NCBI GenBank assembly: GCA_963169105.1
Contig: OY720637.1
Span: forward strand, 30,995,925 to 31,059,924
Source of the DNA: Ceriagrion tenellum
Taxonomy: Eukaryota > Arthropoda > Insecta > Odonata > Coenagrionidae
Direction: 5' to 3'
DNA: 64,000 bases
Made by a program: the position numbers and the translations under genes. Below, in pieces: positions 32,730-42,556 of this stretch. The notes beneath the pieces were generated by a model, which did not search any database, was not told the origin of the DNA, and saw only the letters and a program-made list of their open reading frames with translations. Numbering within the stretch: the first letter of the stretch is position 1; every line of letters starts with the position of its first letter.

Positions 32730-34015
32730 GATTATGGGCGCCCTATTTTAGACTAAAAATGGTTCTCCTCATCAATAGAACACTTTATGTTATGGTTTAA
32801 TTGGTATTTGACAAAAAAGCTGATTCCAAGGCATATGCGGATGTGCAGATACCATCAAACATTGACTTGATCATCCTCCATTGCGCATCGCTAAACCTCT
32901 GCCTGTCAACTGCTATATTGATTCCAGGAATTAGTAGCTTGAGCGGCTCGGTTTCACGAACTTTCATGGAATCAAGAACAATATTTTTTTTCGGGAAGCG
33001 GTTGACAACAGTGCGGGCAACACCATATCACGGGGCGTCGTGAATTCGAATTTCACGCGCTCAAACTGGTATGGTCTCCCCTTCTACTTATCACGTAGTA
33101 CGCCTCCGAGAATATGTTCTGTAAACAAGTGTCAGCCATACTGGAGAGGGTTCCATTACCTCCCCACCCGCTCTTCCTATTCATCTGGGCCCTTGATAAT
33201 GCATTCCTCCGCGAAAGGACTGGAAGGAAAACAGTGACAAGTGCCGAGTGTTCGAAGGGAAAAATAAAATATCTCCCCTCTCATTTGTCATCGCTCCGGG
33301 GACTGAACGAGCAGACGTAGTGGTGAGGCCTTCGTGCCAATCTCGCGAGTATATGTGCACATGCGATTCCATAACAGTCCAGACGCCGCAAATGCCCACC
33401 GAACGACATAGGAAGACAATGGGGAAAACAAAATAATCAAAAGATTGTTAACCATTGAACCTCAGCCATTAAACATACTCGTCCAAATATGGGATGTATA
33501 AAAAATTGTACTACCTAATGGGCGCTTCGACTGCCAATATAATGAATCATTGAATCGATTTCCAGCGATAAATATGGCCACGATATAAGATAGGCTTGGA
33601 AAATTACTGACCAAGTTTACCAGTTGTGTGGTTAGTGTACAATAGAAATGTTTATCATACAAAAACAAGATCATTACCGAAAATGAAAAGTAAAAAATAC
33701 AAATAGCTCAGTCTTCTTTACCTAACTCATGCCGCTTCCTGACACGTTTTTAAACTTAGTAATATAAATTTGACTATAATTATGACAACTTTTTACAAAA
33801 ATACCTTTATAAACAATGCTAGTAACGATAATGTTACATTGATTACATCACATTATCTGATCCAATATTCTAAAATATTACGCCAATTATTTTCATCTCT
33901 TATGTGACCTAACCAATTTTAGTTGCATTATTAAACGACTTAATTGAGTTACATTTTTTTAAATTTCAATTGGAACTTCATTCTATATACATGTGATAAT
34001 AAAAATGATACAAGG
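32730..34015. other. No recognisable feature
   Basis: Unassigned. A GC-richer part at 33000-33420 has several frames on both strands without recognisable protein motifs. Confidence 0.35.
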
Positions 34016-34017
34016 AT

Positions 34018-34235
34018 AAAATAACAAAAAAGAGAATCATAGAAGTACGGCTGAGAGCAATGAGGTAATATATTGGAACCACAGTATCATTTCTTTTAAT
34101 TAAAATTCGAGTGAAGATTCATGCCATTGAATTCACTAAGTGGATTACAGTTTGGTCGAGCAATTCGTACACTTTTTACTATTAATATGGGAAATCAAAC
34201 GATAAGTGTAGGTTTACAGCCTTTTATGGTAGATA
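34018..34235 (+). repeat. ~200-bp direct repeat, copy 1
   Basis: Matches 35424-35735 (shared AGAGAATCAT, GGTAATATATTG, AAAATTCGAG, GATTCATGCCATTGA, GTGTAGGTTTAC). The two copies bracket about 1.2 kb containing repeat R1 and a LINE g tail. Could be the ends of one composite element or a dispersed repeat. Confidence 0.65.
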
Positions 34236-34269
34236 TAGCGAGATAGACCCCTAGTCATAATATACATAT

Positions 34270-34800
34270 ACCATATTCAAATTATACATTTTAATTTCAC
34301 CAGCTGTAAAACACAAGCATTAAATATTGCATTGTCAATGGTGCAATAATATAGTTTCACATGACAGAAATTGTAGGTAATCAAATGAAAATATATCTAA
34401 ATAAGTATTTAACTTGACTCATTTTTTCGCGCGGTACGTTAAAAACCCCTTCCAAACGGAAGGGTTGCTCTGATCCCGAAGAAATTACTGCGGTGACAAT
34501 ATGATTTATTTTCAATAATAGTTGAGAAAGCATACAAAATATACATTGCTAATTTTTTACTATATCTAAGAGTTAGAAATGCCTCATTTATAATATAATG
34601 TCTTCCTGTAGTGCATACCCGTACCATTTTCCATGTAAAAGGGCTGGTATTATTTGGCAAATATCTCGGAAAGTAGTTCGGTAAGGGGCTGATATTTTGG
34701 TATCTTTGTAAGGGAGAGAGATTTTTCTTTAAAATGAGACCTAATCCATTGATTTCTTGGTGAAATGATAATTCGCTCAAACTACCAAGATTTGAGCTCA
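34270..34800 (+). repeat. Dispersed repeat R1, partial copy
   Basis: Shares blocks with 48000-49020 and 54600-55090: GCATTAAATATTGCATT, CTTGACTCATTTTTTC, GTAGTTCGGTAAGGGGCTGA, ATGAGACCTAATCCATTGAT. No coding. It abuts the minus-strand LINE g copy, so it might be part of that element's 3' region. Confidence 0.6.
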
Positions 34801-35378
34801 TTATGGACACTTAGCGTGCGTAGAAAGAATGATTTTTTAAATCTATCTGTTTGGCAATGTATCTCTCTCATTTTATCGCTTCCATCGGACCTAGAAATAT
34901 AGTTTGGCGTCAAAATGATATTCTCTATGTCGCTCTGAAACACATAAGTTCTGAATTTCTCAAGCTCATTAAGTCTGAAGTCTGGCGCACAGCCTCCGAG
35001 TCTCTAGCGGCTCCCAACTTAATAATAAATTATTTAAGATTTTTATCCAAACTTAATAGCCTAAAAAGCTGAGAATCACTAAATGTTCGCTCATAGCAGT
35101 ATTTAACAAAGCGTGCAGCTTTCCTTTGTATTTTATTAACTTTTTTGTTGAATATTTTTGTTCAGGGTTCCAAAAGCTCGCAGCGTATTCAAATTCAAAG
35201 GGAGGCCTTACCAATACGAAGTAGCATCTTTCTTTGACTTTTTCATCCGAGGACCTTCTAATTATACGCTTGATATATCCAAGAATCATTAATGCTGTGC
35301 CGCATATATTTGGTATATGTGTTCTCCACGATATATCTGAAGTTAAGGTAATTTCCAGGTATTTGAATTGAAGGAATC
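34800..35378 (-). mobile_element. LINE g (CR1/Jockey-like) RT C-terminus
   Basis: Minus strand: QFKYLEITLTSDISWRTHI, NICGTALMILGYIKRIIRRS, VKERCYFVLVRP, EYAASFWNPE, then a frameshift and a decayed tail ending near FFLRTLSVHN. KYLG-TLTSDLSW--HI followed by EYAA--W-P is the usual thumb-to-connection signature of CR1/Jockey-type RTs. 5' truncated and frameshifted. Second copy at 60296-60935. Confidence 0.75.
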
Positions 35379-35423
35379 AATATAAAAGACACCTTGTTGT
35401 ACATATGATATTAAAGCATTCAA

Positions 35424-35735
35424 GGGTAACATAGCAAAAGAGAGAATCATAAAAGTCCGTCTCCGAGCAATTTGGTAATATATTGAAACCACGGTATCAT
35501 TTCCTTCAATGAAAATTCGAGCGTAGATTCATGCCATTGATTTCACTGACTGGATTAAAGTATGTTAAATAAAACTAACTTTGTATACTCCACACAAGGT
35601 ACTCCACTTTGTATGCTCCACCTCTAGCGGAGTAAAAAAAAGTTTGGCCGAGAAATTCGTTTATTTTCAACTGTAAATATGGGTTATCAAAAAATAACTG
35701 TAGGTTTACGGCCTTTTAGATGCACAATTCAGTTC
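35424..35735 (+). repeat. ~200-bp direct repeat, copy 2, with insertion
   Basis: Second copy of 34018-34235 carrying about 85 extra bp (roughly 35555-35638). The extra sequence contains ACTTTGTATACTCCAC and ACTCCACTTTGTATG, reminiscent of the arm of retrozyme element A (ACTTTGTTAACTCCA), so a small retrozyme fragment may have inserted here. Confidence 0.6.
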
Positions 35736-36870
35736 ATATCTACGCTATAAGTGGTGGAAATCATTTACAACACGAGGTATTCTAGATAAGTAATTTTAAA
35801 GGTGTAATATGTGAAGAAAACGCAAATAAAACCTGTTACAAGGTAAAATTTGAAATTCATTTCGACTCAAGAAGGGTTTTTTTCGATATTTTCTTAGAAT
35901 TTCCAAAGAACCGATTAAAAATGAATCACACTGGCGATTTGGGAGTGAATTGGCAAATATATTTCAAACAATTTCGTGACATAATTGTAATAGGTCCTTA
36001 TTAGCAGCAAACGTTCATAGCGGAAACACTTCCTAAATGATCATAACATTAAAGGTTCCTATTTTTTTACCTCTTCTTACCTATTTTTAAAAAATACCTA
36101 TTTTAAAAAAATGCTACAACTTAAATGAAATCGTAACGAAGAAAGTTAAGACGGAGGAATGGAAACTGCCAACATTTTCAGCTACAGCTTCCTTAATTGG
36201 TTAAATATCCCTAGTAAGAGTAAATATAATCGGTCATGTGGTTTGAGGATAGTGAGATATAAAATACTGAGTTTTGCATTATTTCCGAATTTTGCAGCGC
36301 TAAAACCTAAATATACCAGCTGCATTACCACAGTCACATTTTCCTAATCGAAGAAATTCGCTCCTAATTTAAAAAAATATTCATCCTCCCGAAAAGATAT
36401 CTCAGCTAAGTGACAGTTGCTATACCATTTTCGGGCTAACAGTAAGCTTAAAGATGTATTCGCGTCTATTAATTTTTGATGGCGGTAGTTGGGAGAAGAA
36501 TATACCAGCCATGACCAAGTCCAAGAGAGAGGCTCACAAGCAGGCGGGCAAGTGCCGGACGGATGAGGCGCCGGCTCCGCTTCCTCTTCCCCAACCTTCA
36601 CGGAACCAAGGACACACACCAATCCGCCACTCGACGATTTACATGACATAAAACCCCGGAAGACGCCTCGGGCAGATAAGTGCGGGCGGACTTTTATTTT
36701 ATCCACGAAGCCACGGCATGTTGCCCGCGTGGATGCCGCGCCGTGGGAAAAGCTGCAGCTGGTGGCGAGCACCACAACCTGAAAGAAGACTGCCCTACTC
36801 TCTCACCTACTAGGAAGATAGGGTGAGGCATTTCTTAACCAATATGCGAGGCGTTTTTTTTTTTTGTAAA
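35736..36870. other. No recognisable feature
   Basis: Unassigned. A 143-codon minus frame at 36775-36344 has no recognisable domain and overlaps a plus frame; I do not call it a gene. Confidence 0.35.
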
Positions 36871-36871
36871 A

Positions 36872-37589
36872 ACCATTTTGAAATTCAGTCACTGTAGTGT
36901 TGCGGTCGGCATTTGGCACATGCGCCCTGTGCACCTACATCTGTTAGAAAGTCAAATACGCCATTGCGGAAACATTCGAGGGTGCTTACGTTTGTTAGTG
37001 AGTATTAAAAATGCTTCCGCCGACTGTAAAATATGCGCTGTGATTCGTTTTATCAGTACTAAAGGCGTGAAATCACTGGAATTCATCGACAGATCAGTAA
37101 AGTTTATGGAGAAACATTTTAAGCGGTTGAATAATACTGGAAACTGCACCGTGCAATCCAAAACAAAAGGTGTGGCATGCTCATGAAATGCTGAGAGGAT
37201 CATTTTGCTGCATGAAAATTCTCATCCTCACACGGCAAATCAAACTCAAGATCTCATCGGATCATTTAGCTGGAAACAACTTGATCACCCTCCGTACAGT
37301 CCCGATCTAACCCTCCAGTGGCTACCACCTGTTTTTGCATTTTAAGATGCATCTGGGTGGTCATCGCCTCGACGACGATGATGAGGTCAAAACGACCGTT
37401 TTGCAATGGTTGCCAAAGCAGGCGGCAGACTTCTATGAGGATGGAATTCAAAAGCGGGTTCTACGATGCGATAAGTGCCTTAAGATTAGTGGAAATTAAG
37501 TAGAAAAGTTGATTAAGGTACAAGGTTTCATGTAAAAATAAAATTGCTAAGAAAAGTATATTTGTTGTTTTCTTAAATTTCAAAACGGT
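36872..37589 (+). mobile_element. Mariner element remnant, internally deleted
   Basis: N-terminal trace CAVIRFISTKGVKSLEF matches the start of mariner transposases. After a large gap the C-terminal catalytic part follows: ILLHENSHPHTAN (the expected LLHDN aspartate is E), DHPPYSPDL, then in another frame YHLFLHFKMHLGGHRLDDDD and QAADFYEDGIQKRV, ending CLKISGN. Imperfect terminal inverted repeats ACCATTTTGAAATT (36872-36885) and AAATTTCAAAACGGT (37575-37589). About 718 bp against ~1.3 kb for a full mariner; frameshifts and the lost catalytic residue make it dead. Confidence 0.8.
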
Positions 37590-38290
37590 ACCAAATCAGC
37601 TAGTCATTAAGAGTCAGGATGCAAATGTGGTGTTTGATCGCCAAGCCAATAAATAATTGGTGGCAGAGTTATCACAGGATACACAGTGACATCTGAAGAC
37701 TTAGAAGTTAGAAGAAAATAAACACATCCCTCTAGATCGTACATCCCTTAAGAATAAGAATAGTTAATAAAGTTTGATTTTTCAGACGATAGTTTGCTAA
37801 CATTAACGATCGCAAAAATTTTCACATAAAGGAAGGATAAATTATAGTTTACACTCAGGGTTTATTATATCGGCTTGGGGTCGGCAACTTTTTTCATTAC
37901 CCGGAACAATGACCTTGAGAATAGCAAGATTAGAAATTTCGACCGGTACCATAAACTCTGTTTAGAAATTTACCAAGTGTCCTTTTTTGGGATACTGTTA
38001 AAAAATTATATTAATAAATAAAGACAAGGGATGAGACTGCCACTTATTCGCTGGGAGCGATAATACAATATGGACGAGAAGAAAAACACATGAGTCTGTT
38101 AAATCATCGCAACAAGAAGAACATCACTTCACTGTTACATAAACGATGACTTGAATAATAAGGAGAGGATAATTGGATAGTAGAATTTTATTTATATTGG
38201 TAGAATTAAAAAGTTAGCAGGAAAGCTTATGCAGTGTTTAGCCTCTTGATAGCTATTGGGTGTTCATCCACGTGGAATTGTTAGGTGACA
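37590..38290. other. No recognisable feature
   Basis: Nothing firmly supportable. GGGGTCGGCAACTTTTTTC at about 37878 resembles some hAT-type ends but no partner end was found. Confidence 0.35.
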
Positions 38291-38294
38291 ACAG

Positions 38295-38375
38295 TTTTTG
38301 AAGAGAAGTCTTTACACCTGAAGACGCCAGCAGGATGGCTGCAGAAACTGTTTTCACCAAAAGGCACCTCACAAA
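38295..38375 (+). ncRNA. Hammerhead-like core (38.3 kb)
   Basis: CTGAAGA followed by C and a stem II built from GCCAGC and GGCTGC elements, then one extra A, GAAAC and TGTT (core about 38318-38353). Outside it, AGGTG (about 38284) and CACCT (about 38365) could form part of a distal stem I. The stem II register is imperfect. No palindromic arms or TSD were recognised, so the host element is not delimited. Confidence 0.4.
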
Positions 38376-39258
38376 GGAACACTAGAGATCTATGCAAAAA
38401 CGAATTAAGAAGTATAAGGGAATAGGTTAGGAATGCGTAGGTCGTGAATGAATGTGGAATAGATGCTGCGGCTGGACCCTTATGGCGGCCGCACTGGATA
38501 ATCCTATCGTCAGTAATCGTCGAAGAAGCGGAAGCGAGTTACGTCACTTGCATCTCCATGGGTGTGGAAACTTATTTCGACGGTAAAACACGCGTGGGGG
38601 GATGATGAATTCGACGCGGCCTTCGCCACCGGAGTTTCAAACACGGGAGGGATTGAAATAGCGATGTTGCGATGAATTGAACCGACTCCATTAGTAATTC
38701 CCTCGGGCAGGAGAGTAGCAAAAACGGACTGCAATATCACCCGAGGTCACATAATCGGAGCAACGCACAGGCGAAGATGTAATTCTAAAAGAGCGGAGAG
38801 AAGTGCAGCGCAGAGAGGGAGAGAGATGGAGTAAATGAGAGTAACAGAAAACTTGCTCGCTGATTCGCCATTATTTGCATCTAGATTGAGTCGTGTTGAA
38901 ACAGTCTTGCGTCAGGGGACGGACCCCACTGCAGGGAACTCGACCGGCCCCTTTCCCCCACCCCTTCGTATAATCTCATCGAATCCCCTTGCAATTGGAA
39001 CGGAGGCGATTCAAAGGGTTGGGTTTCCATTCGGTCACCGGGGAGTTGTGCCTGCGAGCGTAGGGGGAGAACACACGGCGCTCTGTCGTCAGTTCGATAT
39101 GTGCGGACAGATGGATAATCAACTCTGCATGCAAAGACGAGCCTCGCTTGGGATTTCCGAGTACATACGGACGAACTGCTGTCGCAAAATCCTCGCTGCC
39201 TGCTCCTCTGCGCCGATTGCCATTTTTGAAGTCACCAAACATCCGAAACCGCCATCTA
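38376..39258. other. GC-rich unassigned stretch
   Basis: Contains a 153-codon frame (38835-39296) without recognisable domains. Its last ten or so codons are inside the hAT-like element that begins at 39267, so the frame as a whole is not a conserved gene. Confidence 0.4.
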
Positions 39259-39266
39259 CTTATTAT

Positions 39267-39859
39267 CAGGAACGGTACACGAAACTAAAGTCATAGTTCC
39301 GGAACAGTTCGGAGTGTGTTCAGATAAAGTTTCGGTTCACGGAACCGAACCGAAAGTAGGAACGAAAGTCTCGGAACGAAAGTGGTTCTGGAACGAAAGT
39401 GGAGGGAAAATATTTTGAATGAAAGTTTATAGGAACGAGAGAGGAACCGTTCCGATTTCGGCTCGGGCTAGGAAAAGTTACGTTCCCACCTTCCGACACA
39501 GATGTTAGTTCGTCATCTGTTGTTGAGATGCGTAAGATGTTCGCTGTTATGATATTCTGATAGTTCCATTGTTGCGCTGTTTCCAAGTCTACTTTGTTCG
39601 TATACCATAAGGATTCCCATTGTTTACGCTGATGCTGTGCAGGTACATAAGTCCCGATTGGGCCCGGAACCATGAGCGCGAACCGTAAGTCCACCCGCCA
39701 CTATCTTGAACTGAAACTAATCAAAAGAAGAACATATCCGGAACGTTATATTTCGTTCAAAATTCTACTTTCGTTCCACTAACGAAACTAAAGTCAAGGT
39801 ACATAAACTATCATTCCGAACTGAAACTATATTGGTTCCGGTTTCGTTTTACATCCCTG
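39267..39859. mobile_element. hAT-like nonautonomous element
   Basis: A 593-bp element starting CAGGAACGG and ending ACATCCCTG, with matching CGAAAC and GTTCCGG blocks just inside each end. Flanked by 8-bp CTTATTAT (39259-39266) and CTTATTAC (39860-39867), a one-mismatch TSD of the hAT length. The interior is rich in GGAACGAAAG repeats. No transposase. Confidence 0.65.
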
Positions 39860-39869
39860 CTTATTACCG

Positions 39870-42297
39870 CCCCAGCCATCCCCCAGGTGTGTGGCATGGG
39901 ATGATACCATTATATACATACTACATATATACTACCAGTTCAAGGTCAAAACCCACACATGTCATCTGGTTGAAAAAATTCGGGAAAAAATCGAGAGGGG
40001 GACAATGAAAGGCTAGACCATTAACCAGGAGAGAGCTAGGCGTTGAAAATTCCTTACGTGAAAATAAACGGGATGAGATTCAAATAATGATTGATAAAGG
40101 GCACTAATTTATTCCGAAAAACGAAAATGATTCGGAGCATATAGCCATACGGTGTGAGGTGTTAGCAATAATGATGACATAATATTGGAGAAATAATATT
40201 GAACACTAATATCAATATTAGTCAAGAATTTCGAATTTATTCGGGCGAATCAAGAAAAGAGATAAGATATAATCAGATACACGAATATACCGAAGAACGG
40301 TACACCACATATACTAAACAACCAACCATATGCAAGGGTAAATTTAGGGAAAATTAGAAAGAGATATAAATAAACTAGGTATTCTCCTGCTATCACTGCC
40401 ATCTGGATTCACCTCTTATGACTGTCTAAATGGTCCTTAATAGGGAGGGTGTCCTCCATAACGTGTTTCTGACTCTAAAAGAAGTATAATTCTTTGCGTT
40501 GAAGTTTCATGTGGTCAAATCAATGGTTAACAAACGGAAAAAGATAAAAATGATAGGTTGATTCTGATGCAACACGTTCAGAAATTTGAAGCACAAAAAA
40601 CTACGGATACAAAGTAAAAGTCTTTCAGAAAGCGGAAGTAGAAAGCTAATAGATGGGAAAAGATAAATGTGATGGCGCCATGGAGGCAAAATATCTTCCC
40701 ATAATTTGACATCAACGGTTGCTAATTATTTATCAAATTTATCAACTACCGGGCCTTTAATACGAATCAACGCTGATTTTCAATGCCAAAACAAATTTGA
40801 AGCCAGCTTCTTCTGTTTCATGTAATAGTTACAGAGACACACCAATAGTAAACTCGCTCATAATGTTCGTATCTTCATTAAAAATAGTCATAGCCTTAAC
40901 ATTCACTTGAAAGTGAAGAGTCTTTAATTAATAATCAATCGCAGACTTTGAATTGTAATTAGGATTAAAGAATCTCTCGCTTATATTCTAATTAAAGTTT
41001 ATATTTAGTAATTGACTTATGTATTTGATTATATACGTTGATAATAGTAAGGTTTGAGATTCAGATAGAATATGTTCTATTCTTCAAGTTCTGAACATAG
41101 ACATATTCATTGCATGTCATAAAGTAATGCTAATAAGTTGTGCCGCAAAGTTTGGTCTTAAATATTACGCAAGGATAAGATAAAGGGAACCGTCGGTACT
41201 TTGGAATTTTCCGGTTTCCTCGGGCAATTTTGGGACCCCGCTCAAAAAAGTCCGTCCGCTTTTGTTTCAGTCACCGGACTCCTCATAATTCAGAGCGACC
41301 TAGAGATATCCGTCCCAAGGCCGCACAGATGAATCGACCATCGATCCGTCTGAAATATCAATTCCACGACGCGAGTGTTCCGTTTCGCGACACGCTCCGT
41401 CGCCCTGGAGACATTTCAACTCGCGCTCCCACGAGCAGGCGACCGAACTCTTTGACATTTCGTCCGACTTCCACATCGCCTGCTCGCCGTCATTCCATCT
41501 CACCTTTGCGGTGGAAGAGCCTTCAGCTCCATCGCGGGAGAGCCAGAGGACGAGTGCGGACTCACCTGGAAATGAAAGGGAAAACGTGTAAAGACACATG
41601 AACACGACACGAAAATCATGAACACAAATTGTCACCAGAAGCGAAATGACAGCAACCTTAAAGTATCGGAGGAAAGATAAGCTAATGAGAGGAATTGCCG
41701 AGGTAAGCCAAGAATGGAATGCATTGGTGAGTGAAGAATAGCTGGAAGGATTTAGTGAAAAATTATCAGATGTATGAGTTGAGAAATATGGGGATTATTT
41801 TATGAAAGATTAGATCAATACTGAAGTGGTCGTCAGTGGAGTTGGGGCGAAGTAATGCCCCGTGAAAATTTTGAAAATTGGAAAAAGCTAAACTGCAGTA
41901 CCAATAGCCCAATCCGCGGCCACGTTAATCTTGAATCCAACTATAGAGTAACTGAACGCATTCTGAGACAAAGAAGCCACTTGGAAACAATATTGGAAAG
42001 AGGGATAACTATGAAAAATGACCAAGAATTGCGAAGCGTGGAATGCGTAAGAAAGATCATGAGAAACGCTAAATTGGACCCTTGAAATAGAATAGAGTGG
42101 TTAGCTGAAAGGAAAATTAATCACTTCATCCGCCTATTTTCGAATAGATAACAGCTGCTGATATAAAGTTCCTCAAGGGAATTCAAAAGTTTGCGTGCCA
42201 TTAAGGCTTTCACAGGTATGTGGAACTCACTATTTCGTTGAATAAGCAGGCATTAGCGAACTAACTGGACCTACACCAATGAGATATTGAGCATAAT
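39870..42297. other. No recognisable feature
   Basis: Mostly AT-rich. A GC-richer block at 41190-41600 holds an Arg/Ser/Pro-rich frame (41230-41601) with no recognised domain. Splice-like signals on its minus strand are described as a low-confidence finding. Confidence 0.35.
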
Positions 42298-42309
42298 GCT
42301 GAACATTTT

Positions 42310-42544
42310 AGTAATGGTAGCGGGCGTGACTTCGTGGAAATCCTTCATAGTAGGAGCGTCTGAAGAAATTACAACTTGGCTGTTTCCACATGAGGTTTTA
42401 TTGTTACCGACCATGGTTTCGTTACAGAGTAACATTTCGTTACAGAGTAACACCTTGATAATGTCACTCTGTAACGAAACCATGGTCGGTAACAATAAAA
42501 CCTCATGTGGAAATAGCCAAGTTGTAATTTCTTCAGACGCTCCT
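42310..42544 (+). mobile_element. Retrozyme-like palindromic element (42 kb)
   Basis: Leader with CGGGCGTGACTTCGTGGAAA (42321-42340), matching the 5.3-kb leader, then inverted arms (about 42351-42434 and 42463-42544) that are nearly identical. The right arm holds a hammerhead-like core and the left arm a partial one. Possible flanking repeat GCTGAACATTTT (42298-42309) against GCTGAAAATATT (42545-42556), three mismatches or fewer. Confidence 0.7.
42455..42487 (+). ncRNA. Hammerhead-like core (42 kb)
   Basis: TTGATAA (42455-42461) for CTGANGA, extra T, stem II GTCAC/GTAAC (42463-42467 with 42471-42475, one mismatch), GAAAC (42476-42480), CATG and GTC (42485-42487). ACCATGGT is a perfect 8-base palindrome for intermolecular stem III. 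C3 is T and G8 is A, the third copy with this pair of changes. The left arm has the complement of GAAAC-CATG-GTC at 42409-42421 but no clear first box. Confidence 0.55.
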
Positions 42545-42556
42545 GCTGAAAATATT

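Noticed and set aside
35580..35640. A separate hammerhead core in the 85-bp insert
   Set aside because: Arm-like ACTTTGT-ACTCCA sequence is present, but neither a CTGANGA box nor GAAAC could be found.
36344..36775. 143-codon minus-strand frame in a GC-richer stretch
   Set aside because: No recognisable domain, no start context or splice support, and an overlapping frame on the other strand. Long frames are expected by chance in GC-rich sequence.
37870..37960. hAT-like end GGGGTCGGCAACTTTTTTC
   Set aside because: No matching second terminus or 8-bp duplication was found nearby.
38835..39296. 153-codon plus-strand frame
   Set aside because: Its C-terminal codons lie inside the hAT-like element starting at 39267, and no domain was recognised.
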